Origin: JBBDIK01 sp040880465
Lineage (GTDB): Bacteria > Actinomycetota > UBA4738 > JBBDHU01
DNA: 64,000 nt
Reading direction: 5' to 3'
Assembly (NCBI GenBank): GCA_040880465.1
Contig: JBBDIK010000011.1
Coordinates: forward strand, 266,210 to 330,209
Numbering within the stretch: the stretch's first letter is position 1; each line of letters begins with the position of its first letter. Made by a program: the position numbers and the translations under genes. Shown here one piece after another: positions 34,833-43,210 of the stretch. The notes beneath the pieces are model-generated. The model had not been told where the DNA came from. It was given only the letters and a program-made list of their open reading frames with translations, and did no database searches.

Positions 34833-35260
34833 CAGGACTCCCCCTCCAAGCGTTTGCGCGTCCGTCGGATGCACACGCCCATCACGACGGTCATGCCGCC
34901 GTCTTCGGCGATACGGCGTGCGTCCTCGTTCACGATACCGTCCTGCAGCCACAGCACCTTCGCCCCGGTGGCGACCGCCTGTTCGGCGATCGGTGGGGTG
35001 TCGGCTGCCCGCCGGAACACGTCCACCACGTCGACCGGCTCCGGGATATCAGCCAGCTCCGCGTACGCCGGCTCCCCCAGCACCTCGGTCTCCTTCGGGT
35101 TCACGGGGATGATGCGATACCCCTTGTTCTGCAGGTACTTCGAGACCGTGAACGACTCACGGTCGGGCTTCGAGGACAAGCCGACGACCGCGATCGTCCG
35201 GGCGTCGCCCAGGATCGAGCGCAACTCCTCATCGCTCGGCAGGTATTCCGTCGCCTCCAT
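34832..35260 (-). CDS. CoA-binding domain protein (YccU-like)
   Basis: The 142-residue single-domain Rossmann protein has the CoA_binding_2 pattern: RTIAVVGLSSKPDRESF, GYRIIPVNPKETEVLGEPAY and GAKVLWLQDGIVNEDAR. Family members bind CoA or acyl-CoA; a biochemical role is not established. It is the middle gene of a tight minus-strand trio after the Nudix gene (TAG then ATG, no gap). Confidence 0.88.
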   Translation of the reverse strand: MEATEYLPSDEELRSILGDARTIAVVGLSSKPDRESFTVSKYLQNKGYRIIPVNPKETEVLGEPAYAELADIPEPVDVVDVFRRAADTPPIAEQAVATGAKVLWLQDGIVNEDARRIAEDGGMTVVMGVCIRRTRKRLEGES

Positions 35261-35821
35261 CTATCCCCTCACGATCTCGAGCAGGTCGTGCAGCATATGA
35301 GCGGTCGCCCCCCAGATCGTGCGCCCGTCCACCTCGTACACGTAGGTCGTGAACCGCTGGTCGCCCCGTTCCCATCCCTCTTCGACTTCGACGTCGAGGA
35401 GCCGGGCGATCGGCACCTCGAAGACCTCGGCTACCTCCGCGGCGCTCGGCACGAACAACGGCCGGCCGCGCACCAGCCCCACGAACGGCACCACGAGCGT
35501 GCCGCTGACGACGGTGTGGACGGGCGGCAGGGAGCCGAGCAGTTCCACGTCGGCCGGCGCCAGCCCGATCTCCTCGTGGGTTTCACGGAGGGCGGCATCT
35601 GCAGCCGTCGCGTCTTCCTCGTGGAGCATCCCGCCCGGGAACGAGATCTGACCGGGGTGACGCGACATCCCCTCCGGCCGGCGGGTGAACACGACCGCGT
35701 TCTCGTGCTCGATGAGGATCGGTGCGAGGACGGCGGCCAGCCGGTCGCCCGTCGGCGCTTCATGCCGTGGGTCAGGCTCCAGCGCTTCACGCAGGCCTTC
35801 GAGGGATGGGTCGCCGCTCAT
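35261..35821 (-). CDS. Nudix hydrolase, CoA pyrophosphatase type
   Basis: The 186-residue protein has a complete Nudix box (GGMLHEEDATAADAALRETHEEIGL pattern with REThEEIG; about residues 63-87), preceded by the HPGQISFPGG motif that marks the NudL/CoA diphosphatase subgroup. It cleaves CoA or acyl-CoA to 4'-phosphopantetheine. The gene directly before the CoA-binding protein supports a CoA-linked function for both. Confidence 0.88.
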   Translation of the reverse strand: MSGDPSLEGLREALEPDPRHEAPTGDRLAAVLAPILIEHENAVVFTRRPEGMSRHPGQISFPGGMLHEEDATAADAALRETHEEIGLAPADVELLGSLPPVHTVVSGTLVVPFVGLVRGRPLFVPSAAEVAEVFEVPIARLLDVEVEEGWERGDQRFTTYVYEVDGRTIWGATAHMLHDLLEIVRG

Positions 35822-35892
35822 GTGGGTTCAGGGTAGCGTTCGGGGCGAACATCGCCGGGCGCGGACCGCCGGGCGCGGAAGGGACGAGCCAG

Positions 35893-37266
35893 GTGGATCA
35901 GCGATACGACATCTTCGTGATCGGGGGCGGTGGGACCGGGTCGGAAGTCGCCTTCTCGCTGCGGCGGCACGATCCAAGCCTGTCGATCTGCATCGCCGAG
36001 CGCGACAAGTTCGGCGGCGAATGCAACCACTACGGCTGCGTCCCGACCAAGGTGATGCTCCACAGCGCCAAGGTCGCGGCCACCGCACGGGCGGCCGGGC
36101 GGTTCGGTGTCCGGGTCCACGACGTGTCCGTCGACTTCCCGGCGGTCATGGCCCGCGCGCGCGCGATCATCGACGAGCAGTCCGGCGAGCAGGAGAAGCC
36201 GTTTCTCGACAACGGCATCGACGTGATCAAGGACGAGGTCCGGTTGATCGGCACGAACGAGGTGGAGATCGCCGACGGCCGCAGGATCCTGGCGGACAAG
36301 ATCGTCCTGGCGACCGGTTCCGAGGCGACCTGTCCCCCGATCCCGGGCCTTGACGGAACTCCCTTCTGGACCAATAAGGAGGCCATCTGGACGCCGACCG
36401 AGGTCCCGCGCTCACTCATCGTCCTGGGGACCGGCGCCATCGGAACCGAGTTCGCGCAGATCTACGCGCGGTTCGGGGCGCGGGTAACCCAGGTTGAGAT
36501 CGCACCGCACATCCTGCCGCTGGAGGATGCCGAAGCCGCCGCGTCGATGGTCCCGGCTCTGGAAGAGGACGGCATCACGATCCGCGAGGACGCCACGTCC
36601 TGCGAGATCCACCACTTCGACGACGGGACCTGGAAGATCCACATCGATGATGGCGACGACATCATGGCCGATGAGCTGCTCGTCGCGACCGGCCGCAAGC
36701 CCTGCTTCGACGAGCATGACCTCGCGGCCGCTGGCGTCGAACTGGACGACGCGCAACGTCCGATCCTCGACGACACGCTGCGGACAACCTCTCCCGGCGT
36801 CTGGGCGGGAGGTGACGCAACGGGAGACCTGCTCTTCACCCACGTCGGCGGTTACGAGGCCGAGATCATCACGCAGGACATCCTCGGGCGCCGGACCCCG
36901 AAGGACTACCGCGTCGTTCCCCGCGTGACGTTCACCGATCCGGAGATCGCCAGCGTCGGCTTGACCGAGGCTGGCGCGCGCGAAGCGGGCCACGAAGTCA
37001 CGACCGGCGTCGCCAGGTTCGAGTGGAACGAACGGGCCGAGATCGACGGTTCCACCTTCGGGCTCGTGAAGGTCGTGGCCGACGCACGCTCCGGAGAACT
37101 GCTGGGAGGCCACATCGTCGGCCAGGAGGCCGGAGCCATGATCCACGAGATCGTGGCGGCGATGGCGGGGCGGATCCCCACGGAGGCCGTCGGGAACGCG
37201 ATCCACGCCTACCCCACGCTCTCAGAATCGGTGAAGAGCGCGTTCCTGCAGCTGGAAGAGGGGTAG
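35893..37266 (+). CDS. Pyridine nucleotide-disulfide oxidoreductase (dihydrolipoamide dehydrogenase-like)
   Basis: The 457-residue flavoprotein has the FAD-binding IGGGGTGSE, the redox pair C44 and C49 (GGECNHYGCVPTK), the NAD(P) motif GTGAIGTEFA, the second FAD site WAGGDATGDL, and a C-terminal HAYPTLSE with the active-site His. This is the dihydrolipoamide dehydrogenase/mercuric reductase class; without neighbouring E2 or mer genes its disulfide substrate is open. GTG 35893 is the start; the longer frame upstream is antisense to the Nudix gene. Confidence 0.88.
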   Translation: MDQRYDIFVIGGGGTGSEVAFSLRRHDPSLSICIAERDKFGGECNHYGCVPTKVMLHSAKVAATARAAGRFGVRVHDVSVDFPAVMARARAIIDEQSGEQEKPFLDNGIDVIKDEVRLIGTNEVEIADGRRILADKIVLATGSEATCPPIPGLDGTPFWTNKEAIWTPTEVPRSLIVLGTGAIGTEFAQIYARFGARVTQVEIAPHILPLEDAEAAASMVPALEEDGITIREDATSCEIHHFDDGTWKIHIDDGDDIMADELLVATGRKPCFDEHDLAAAGVELDDAQRPILDDTLRTTSPGVWAGGDATGDLLFTHVGGYEAEIITQDILGRRTPKDYRVVPRVTFTDPEIASVGLTEAGAREAGHEVTTGVARFEWNERAEIDGSTFGLVKVVADARSGELLGGHIVGQEAGAMIHEIVAAMAGRIPTEAVGNAIHAYPTLSESVKSAFLQLEEG

Positions 37267-37287
37267 CAACCGCTGCCCGGCCGTATC

Positions 37288-37641
37288 ATGGAGGACGTGA
37301 GTAACGACACCGCAACCGTCGTCTCGGTCACCGAGGGCGCGGCCACCAAGATCAAGCAGCTCGCCACCAAGGAGGGCCGCGATGAGGCGATACTGCGCCT
37401 GCGCGTCCTCGCCGGCGGCTGTTCCGGCTTCACCTACAAGTTGGGATTCGAGGACGCCCCGGCCGACGGCGACTCCTTGATCCGCGTCGGAGACGCCACC
37501 GTCCTGATCGATCAGGCCAGCGTCCCGATCGTGCAAGGCTCGACCTTGGAATTCAACGACGCGATGCTCGGTGGCGGCCTTCGGGTCGTCAATCCGCAAG
37601 CCGTGAGCGAGTGCGCTTGCGGCGATTCGTTCTCGATCTAG
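37288..37641 (+). CDS. A-type Fe-S carrier (ErpA/IscA-like)
   Basis: The 117-residue protein has the three conserved Cys: C45 in GGCSGFTY, and C109 and C111 in CACGDSF. It would carry or insert Fe-S clusters into target proteins, such as the FrhB and ferredoxin made by the next two genes. ATG 37288 lacks an obvious ribosome site; GTG 37297, three codons in, is an alternative. Confidence 0.9.
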   Translation: MEDVSNDTATVVSVTEGAATKIKQLATKEGRDEAILRLRVLAGGCSGFTYKLGFEDAPADGDSLIRVGDATVLIDQASVPIVQGSTLEFNDAMLGGGLRVVNPQAVSECACGDSFSI

Positions 37642-37677
37642 CGCCTGCGATCGGCCCGACCCGATACGCTTCACTCG

Positions 37678-38763
37678 ATGGCGCCCGACAAGACCCAGTG
37701 GAAGGACCTCCACGACGAAGTCGTGATCACCGGGCGCTGCACCGGCTGCTCCGCCTGCGTGGTCGTCTGCCCGTTCCACGTGCTCGGCTACGAGGACGAC
37801 AAACCCGTCCAGCTCCAGGACGGCGGCCCGGACTCGTGTACCCATGGGGACCGCGGGTGTGACATCTGCACCCGCGCATGTCCGCGCTTCCGCGACTGGG
37901 AAGCAGACATCGAAGAGCTGCTGCACGGGCGCACCCGCGGTTTGGACGAGGTCATCGGCATCCACCGCGACATCGTCCTGGGTCGCGCGACCGACCCGGC
38001 GTCGCTGATGCAGGGCCAGGACGGTGGCGTCGTGTCGGCGCTCCTGATCTGGGGGCTGGCGAACGGTGAGATCGACGGCGCCCTGACGTCGAAGATCTCG
38101 GATGAGCGCCCGTGGGACGCCGAGCCGGCGGTCGTGACGACGCCTGATGAAGTCCTCGCCACCGCAGGGTCGCGCTACACGTACTCCGCGAATCCGCTGG
38201 CACTCACGAAGGCTGCAGAGATGGGGCTGTCGAAGGTCGCCTTGGTCGGGATGTCGTGCCAGGCGAGCGTGACCGGCGTGCTCGAATCCCGCCGGGTCAA
38301 CAAGTGGCGCCGCCGGATCGCGTGGACGTTCGGGCTGCTGTGCTCGAAGACGTTCACCTACGACGGCCTGATGGGCGAGATCGCGCAGAACCGGCTCGGG
38401 CTGGAGCTCGACGACATCGCGCGCGTCAACGTCAAGGGCAAACTGTTGTTCTACACGCGGAACGGCGACGAGATCTCGTTCCCGTTGAAGGAAGCGCACC
38501 AGTTCACGCGGCCCGGCTGCCTGAAGTGCCCGGACTTCGCAGCCGAACACGGGGACCTTTCGTTCGGGGGACTCGGTCAGAACGACGGCTGGACGTTGAC
38601 GGTCATCCGGACCGACCTCGGGGAAGACATCTGGAAGCGCGCGGTCGCGGACGGGATGATCGAGTCACGTCCGGGCACGGAGGACCCGAAAGCCTTGGAG
38701 CTGCTGTCGAAGCTGGCGGCAAAGCAGCGCACCCGGTGGCCGGGCGCTGAGGAGCAGAACTAG
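37678..38763 (+). CDS. FrhB-family coenzyme F420 oxidoreductase subunit
   Basis: The 361-residue protein has a 4Fe-4S ferredoxin segment (C21, C24, C27, C31) with a further Cys group (CDICTRAC about 61-68), the FrhB N-terminal domain, and a C-terminal domain with GCLKCPDFAAEHGDLSFGG. The family couples F420 reduction or oxidation to an electron-transfer partner. TACGCT (37665-37670) seven bases before the ATG suggests a leaderless transcript. It converges on a 7Fe ferredoxin gene with which it may exchange electrons; the stops share CTAG. Confidence 0.86.
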   Translation: MAPDKTQWKDLHDEVVITGRCTGCSACVVVCPFHVLGYEDDKPVQLQDGGPDSCTHGDRGCDICTRACPRFRDWEADIEELLHGRTRGLDEVIGIHRDIVLGRATDPASLMQGQDGGVVSALLIWGLANGEIDGALTSKISDERPWDAEPAVVTTPDEVLATAGSRYTYSANPLALTKAAEMGLSKVALVGMSCQASVTGVLESRRVNKWRRRIAWTFGLLCSKTFTYDGLMGEIAQNRLGLELDDIARVNVKGKLLFYTRNGDEISFPLKEAHQFTRPGCLKCPDFAAEHGDLSFGGLGQNDGWTLTVIRTDLGEDIWKRAVADGMIESRPGTEDPKALELLSKLAAKQRTRWPGAEEQN

Positions 38764-39083
38764 ACCGCTGCCTCCCACCCGGCAACCGTGGGGTGGTCCG
38801 TGGTTGAAGGTCCGACCTGGGCGGCGCCGCCCGGCGATCCGACCCCGCTGACCTCGAAGTACTCGGCGTTGACCGCGTTGAAGTTCTTCCACTCGCCGGG
38901 AACGTCGTCCTCGTAGAAGATCGCCGTCACCGGGCACACGGGCTCGCATGCACCGCAATCCACGCATTCGTCGGGGTGGATGTACAGCATCCGGGGGCCC
39001 TCGTAGATGCAGTCGACGGGGCATTCGTCGACGCACGCCCGGTCCTTCACGTCGATGCAGGGCTCGCAGATCGAGTAGGTCAT
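38760..39083 (-). CDS. fdxA: 7Fe ferredoxin
   Basis: The 107-residue FdxA-type ferredoxin has one 3Fe-4S and one 4Fe-4S motif (C9, C17, C21, C25, then C40, C43, C46, C50, with CP at C21 and C50). It carries low-potential electrons in the cytoplasm. The TAG stop overlaps the stop of the FrhB gene. Confidence 0.93.
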   Translation of the reverse strand: MTYSICEPCIDVKDRACVDECPVDCIYEGPRMLYIHPDECVDCGACEPVCPVTAIFYEDDVPGEWKNFNAVNAEYFEVSGVGSPGGAAQVGPSTTDHPTVAGWEAAV

Positions 39084-39169
39084 CTCGTGTTTCTCCTGTT
39101 GGGTCTGTATTCAGCCTTGGTGCAGCCGTCCGGAAGTGTACCGCGCCCGCGGGCGCTGACAAGCACGTA

Positions 39170-40075
39170 TCAGTGCTCGACCGCGGGCGCGGGCGCCAGC
39201 GCCAGGATCGTCCCATTGATGGACGACACGGGGTCCAGGACCGGAACTGGATAGACCACCGGTACGTCGGCTCCCGCCTCTCGATAGGCACCGAGATGAG
39301 CTCTCGCCGTCACCGCATCGCCGACGGCACAGACGGCACGCACGACGTCGTCGATCCGCTCGGGGTCCAGGCCGACGGACTCGAACTGCCGGCGGTACGC
39401 CGGATCGCCCACATAGCCCGCCGCGGCCTCCCGCAGCGCCGGAAGCGCCACCGACTCCTCCTGGCCGACACACGCCCGCACGTAGACCCCGATCGTCACG
39501 TCGGCGGGGTCGCGGCCGGCAGCCTCGGCGCCCTCATGCACCAACCGCCGCGCCTCGGAGACACGTTCCGGCGGACACCAGTTGAGCAGGACCCCATCCG
39601 CGATCCCGCCGGCGAGTCGCATCATCTTCGGCCCGAGTGCCGCGAGCCAGATGGGGACCGGCTGCGGACCGGGGTCGAGCGTGAGTTTGAACGACTCGTC
39701 GTCGCCCTCGGCGTGGACCTCCTTGCCGACGAGCGCGACGCGGACGAAGGCAACGGCATCCCGGACGCGATCCAACGAGCCGACGCCCGGGGTGCCGGCG
39801 CCGAGGCCAAGGATGAACCGGCCCTGCGAGAGTTCCTGGACGGTCGCGGCGCCCATCGCCAGCACCTCGTGGCTCCGGGAACCGAGGGGGATCACGCCCG
39901 GCCCGAGCCGCAAGCGGTAGGTCGCTCTGGCCAGTCCGGCGAGCGACGAGAACGCCTCCCGCCCCGCGATCTCGGGTACGAACAACGTCTCGTAGCCCGT
40001 GCGCTCCGCGAGTTCGGCCGTAAGCACCAGTTCGTGCCACGGCAGCGGGTCGCGGATGGCGAGCCCGGTCCGCAC
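39170..40075 (-). CDS. LLM-class (F420-type) oxidoreductase
   Basis: The 301-residue luciferase-like barrel has LFVPEIAGREAFSSLAGLA, LRLGPGVIPLGSRS, ELSQGRFILGLGAGTPGV and PVPIWLAALGPKMMRLAGG, in the pattern of F420-dependent reductases/dehydrogenases. It is shorter than the first LLM protein and clearly a different subfamily. Substrate unknown. It precedes the aldehyde dehydrogenase on the same strand by 13 bases. Confidence 0.84.
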   Translation of the reverse strand: MRTGLAIRDPLPWHELVLTAELAERTGYETLFVPEIAGREAFSSLAGLARATYRLRLGPGVIPLGSRSHEVLAMGAATVQELSQGRFILGLGAGTPGVGSLDRVRDAVAFVRVALVGKEVHAEGDDESFKLTLDPGPQPVPIWLAALGPKMMRLAGGIADGVLLNWCPPERVSEARRLVHEGAEAAGRDPADVTIGVYVRACVGQEESVALPALREAAAGYVGDPAYRRQFESVGLDPERIDDVVRAVCAVGDAVTARAHLGAYREAGADVPVVYPVPVLDPVSSINGTILALAPAPAVEH

Positions 40076-40088
40076 GCGCCCGGCCTCG

Positions 40089-41516
40089 CTAGAGGGGGAT
40101 GTTGGAGATAACCATGTGACGCGGGTCGGTCATCTCCTCGATGGCCCAGCGCAGGCCCTCGCGGCCCACGCCGGAGTCCTTCGCGCCGCCATAGGGCATC
40201 TGATCCGCGCGGAAGGCCGACTGGTCGTTGATGATGACGCCGCCGACCTGCAGGTCGCGGTGCGCCTGAAACGCGCGCTCGAGATCGCGGGTGAACACGC
40301 CGGCCTGCAGCCCGTACTTGGAGTCGTTCACCTCGATGATCGCCTCATCGAAGGTCTGGTACGGCGTCACCGTCGTAACCGGTCCGAAGATCTCCTCGCA
40401 TCGGACCTTATGCCCCCGCTTGGTATCGGCCAGCACCGTCGGGTAGTAGTACGGATCCTCGCGACGGCCGCCGGTGAGTACCTTCGCCCCGTCGGCGACC
40501 GCTTCCTTGACCCACGCGTCGATCCGCTCAAGCGAGCCCGCGTCGATGACGGGTCCAACGTCCGTCGAAGGGTCCAGCGTGTCCCCGGTCTTGAGGTTCT
40601 CGACCTGCTTGACGAGCCGGTCGCAGAAGTCGTCGTAGACCTCGGACTGAACGAGGATCCGCTGCACCGAGATACAGCTCTGTCCGGCTTGGTAGTACCC
40701 GCCGAACGCGATCCGCGATGCTGCGTGGTCCAGGTCCGCATCGGAGTGCACGATGACGCCGGCGTTCCCGCCGAGCTCCAACGTGACGCGCTTCTTCGGA
40801 TCCACGCCGCGCAGATGCCAGCCGACCGCGGGTGAGCCGGTGAACGAGATCTTCGCGAACCGAGGATCCTTGGCCATCCCTTCGGCGACGCTGCCCGAGA
40901 CCGGCAGCACCTGGAACATGCCCTTCGGCAGATCGGTCTCCATGAAGATCTCGGCGAGCGCCAGCGAGCCGAGCGGCGTGGCGGTGGCCGGCTTGATCAG
41001 GATCGGCGCCCCGGCGGCGATCGCCGGGGCCACCTTGTGCGCCACGAGGTTCACCGGGAAGTTGAAGGGCGTGATGCCCAGCACCGGGCCGTACGCGAAC
41101 CGGCGGATGATCGCGAGCCGCGACCCGAGCGAGGCCTCGGTGTCCAACCGCATCACCTCGTCATCGCCGTGGCGGATGACCTCCGACGCCCACCGGAACG
41201 TCGAGATCGCGCGTGTCGCTTCCACGTTCGCCCACTTGATCGGTTTGCCGCCCTCGAGCGCGATGAGCTTGCCGAGTTCCTCTCCCCGCTCCGCGATCCG
41301 CGCCGACATCCGGTCGAGCGCATCGGCCCGCGCCCAGATCGGCAGGGTCCGGGACTCTTGGAACGCAGCTGCTGCGGCGGTCGTCGCGTCTTCGACGTCC
41401 GCGGCCGTTGGCACTCCCACCTCGGCGATGACGTCACCGTTCACGGGGTTCGTCACTTCGAGCGTGCCCTCGCCGGTCCGCCACTCGCCGTTCACGAGGA
41501 AGGGCTTGCTGCTCAT
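40089..41516 (-). CDS. Aldehyde dehydrogenase (SSADH/lactaldehyde DH-like)
   Basis: From ATG 41516 the 475-residue enzyme has catalytic C281 (GQSCISVQRI), general base E247 (LELGGNAGVIV) and the NAD(P) site. Its N-terminus (SKPFLVNGEWRTGEG) and no-hinge pattern fit short-chain semialdehyde or glycolaldehyde dehydrogenases. With GabT nearby I infer succinate semialdehyde as a likely substrate. The frame runs on upstream to 41726 only as a shadow of the next gene. Confidence 0.86.
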   Translation of the reverse strand: MSSKPFLVNGEWRTGEGTLEVTNPVNGDVIAEVGVPTAADVEDATTAAAAAFQESRTLPIWARADALDRMSARIAERGEELGKLIALEGGKPIKWANVEATRAISTFRWASEVIRHGDDEVMRLDTEASLGSRLAIIRRFAYGPVLGITPFNFPVNLVAHKVAPAIAAGAPILIKPATATPLGSLALAEIFMETDLPKGMFQVLPVSGSVAEGMAKDPRFAKISFTGSPAVGWHLRGVDPKKRVTLELGGNAGVIVHSDADLDHAASRIAFGGYYQAGQSCISVQRILVQSEVYDDFCDRLVKQVENLKTGDTLDPSTDVGPVIDAGSLERIDAWVKEAVADGAKVLTGGRREDPYYYPTVLADTKRGHKVRCEEIFGPVTTVTPYQTFDEAIIEVNDSKYGLQAGVFTRDLERAFQAHRDLQVGGVIINDQSAFRADQMPYGGAKDSGVGREGLRWAIEEMTDPRHMVISNIPL

Positions 41517-41543
41517 CGTCTCCTGCCTCCTTCGATGAGGAAA

Positions 41544-41563
41544 GGGCTTCCCGAAGGAAGCCC
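41544..41563. terminator. 8-base-pair stem between the two aldehyde dehydrogenases
   Basis: GGGCTTCC (41544-41551) and GGAAGCCC (41556-41563) form a perfect stem closed by CGAA, in the 68-base gap. It could end or attenuate transcription between the two genes, or stabilise the mRNA of the upstream gene. A T-rich tail is lacking on both strands. Confidence 0.4.
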
Positions 41564-41584
41564 TCCCCGATGTGGTGCGCGCGA

Positions 41585-43042
41585 CTACTCGGCCAGCGAA
41601 ATCGCGACGTGCTTGATCTGCGTGTAGTCCTCGAGCGAGTACATCGACATATCCTTGCCGTAGCCGGACTGCTTGTACCCGCCGTGCGGCATCTCCGGGG
41701 AGATCACGAAGTGCGTGTTCACCCACACCGCCCCGTATTCCAGGCGGCGGGCGACGCGCATCGCGCGACCCGTGTCCTTCGTCCAGACCGAGGAAGCCAG
41801 CCCGTAGTCGACATCGTTCGCCCAGGCGATCGCCTGCTCCTCGTCGGAGAACCGCTGGACGGACACCACGGGACCGAAGACCTCCTTCTGGACGATCTCG
41901 GCCTTCTGGTCGGGATTCGCGACGACGGTCGGCTGGTAATAGGCACCCGGTCCATCGATCGCCGTGCCACCGGTCAGCACTTCTGCGCCCGCCTCGCGGG
42001 CCCGGTCGACGTACCCGGCGACGCTCTCGCGCTGCTTCTCGGACACGAGCGGCCCCATCTCGACCTCGGGGTCATCGATCGGGCCAACCTTGATGGCTTC
42101 GACCGCGGGCACCAACGCCGACAGGACGTCGTCGTAGACGCCCGGCGCGGCGATGATCCGGCAGGACGCCGTGCAGTCCTGACCGCTGTTGGTGTAGCCG
42201 GCGAACGTGAGCATCCCGACGAGGCTCTCGACGTCGGCGTCGTCGAAGACGACCACCGGTGCCTTGCCCCCCAGCTCGAGGTGCACACGCTTGACCGTGT
42301 CGGCCGCGGCGGCGGCGATCTTCTTGCCCGTCGCCGTGTCGCCGGTCACCGAGACCAACCGAACGTCCGGGTGCCGGACCAGCGCATCACCGACGACGGC
42401 TCCCTGACCCGTGATCACCTGCAGCACGCCCGGCGGGAAGATGTCGGCCGCGATCTCGGCCAGCTTCAGCGCCGTGAGCGGCGTGTTCTCCGCCGGCTTG
42501 ATGATCGAGGTGTTCCCGGCGGCCAGCGCCGGACCGATCTTCCACGCCACCATCATCAGCGGGTAGTTCCATGGACAGATCCCCGCCGTGACCCCGAGCG
42601 GCTCACGACGCGTCATGCTCGTGAACAGCGTGCCGTCCAAGTTGATGTACTCGCCGGCACTCTTGCCCTCGGGCACACGCGCGGCCCCCGCGAAGAAGCG
42701 GAGGTTGTCGGCGATGAACGGGATGTCTTCCTTCGAGACGGAGATGGGCTTGCCGACGTCGATCGACTCGAGCCGGGCGAGTTCGTCGCCGTTCGCTTCG
42801 ATCGTGTCGGCCAGCTTCAGCAGCATCGCCGAACGCTCGGCCGGGGTCGTGTCCCGCCAGCCGCCGTAGTACGCGTCCCAGCTGGCCTTGACGGCGGCGT
42901 CGGCGTCCTCCTTGGTCGCGCGCTGCGTCTCAGCGATCGTCTCTCCGGTCGCCGGGTTGGTATCCGACGCGGTCTCACCGCTGGAGGACTTCCTCCACTC
43001 GCCGTTGATGAACATCTCGTGAGTCTCGATCGCGGTGGCCAT
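41585..43042 (-). CDS. Aldehyde dehydrogenase, gamma-aminobutyraldehyde type
   Basis: The 485-residue enzyme has catalytic C290 (NSGQDCTASCR), general base E256 (LELGGKAPVVV), PWNYPLMM and ICPWN near the cofactor site, and EMPHGGYKQSGYGKDMSMY at the end, which resemble gamma-aminobutyraldehyde or betaine aldehyde dehydrogenases. Linked to GabT and PucR it would make GABA from 4-aminobutanal, in putrescine breakdown. Confidence 0.86.
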   Translation of the reverse strand: MATAIETHEMFINGEWRKSSSGETASDTNPATGETIAETQRATKEDADAAVKASWDAYYGGWRDTTPAERSAMLLKLADTIEANGDELARLESIDVGKPISVSKEDIPFIADNLRFFAGAARVPEGKSAGEYINLDGTLFTSMTRREPLGVTAGICPWNYPLMMVAWKIGPALAAGNTSIIKPAENTPLTALKLAEIAADIFPPGVLQVITGQGAVVGDALVRHPDVRLVSVTGDTATGKKIAAAAADTVKRVHLELGGKAPVVVFDDADVESLVGMLTFAGYTNSGQDCTASCRIIAAPGVYDDVLSALVPAVEAIKVGPIDDPEVEMGPLVSEKQRESVAGYVDRAREAGAEVLTGGTAIDGPGAYYQPTVVANPDQKAEIVQKEVFGPVVSVQRFSDEEQAIAWANDVDYGLASSVWTKDTGRAMRVARRLEYGAVWVNTHFVISPEMPHGGYKQSGYGKDMSMYSLEDYTQIKHVAISLAE

Positions 43043-43210
43043 CTGGCCTCACCTCCATAGGGGGTCCGGGGAAGCAGGCTCCCCGAGCGGGCATTCCGGT
43101 ATCGCCCAGTATGCCCCTATCGCGCTCCGCAAGGCCAGTCGAGCTGGCCAACCCCGGCGACGGCCCTGTACGGACGGGACAACGGGCGCGGCGGGTCGAG
43201 GGAGCGATCC

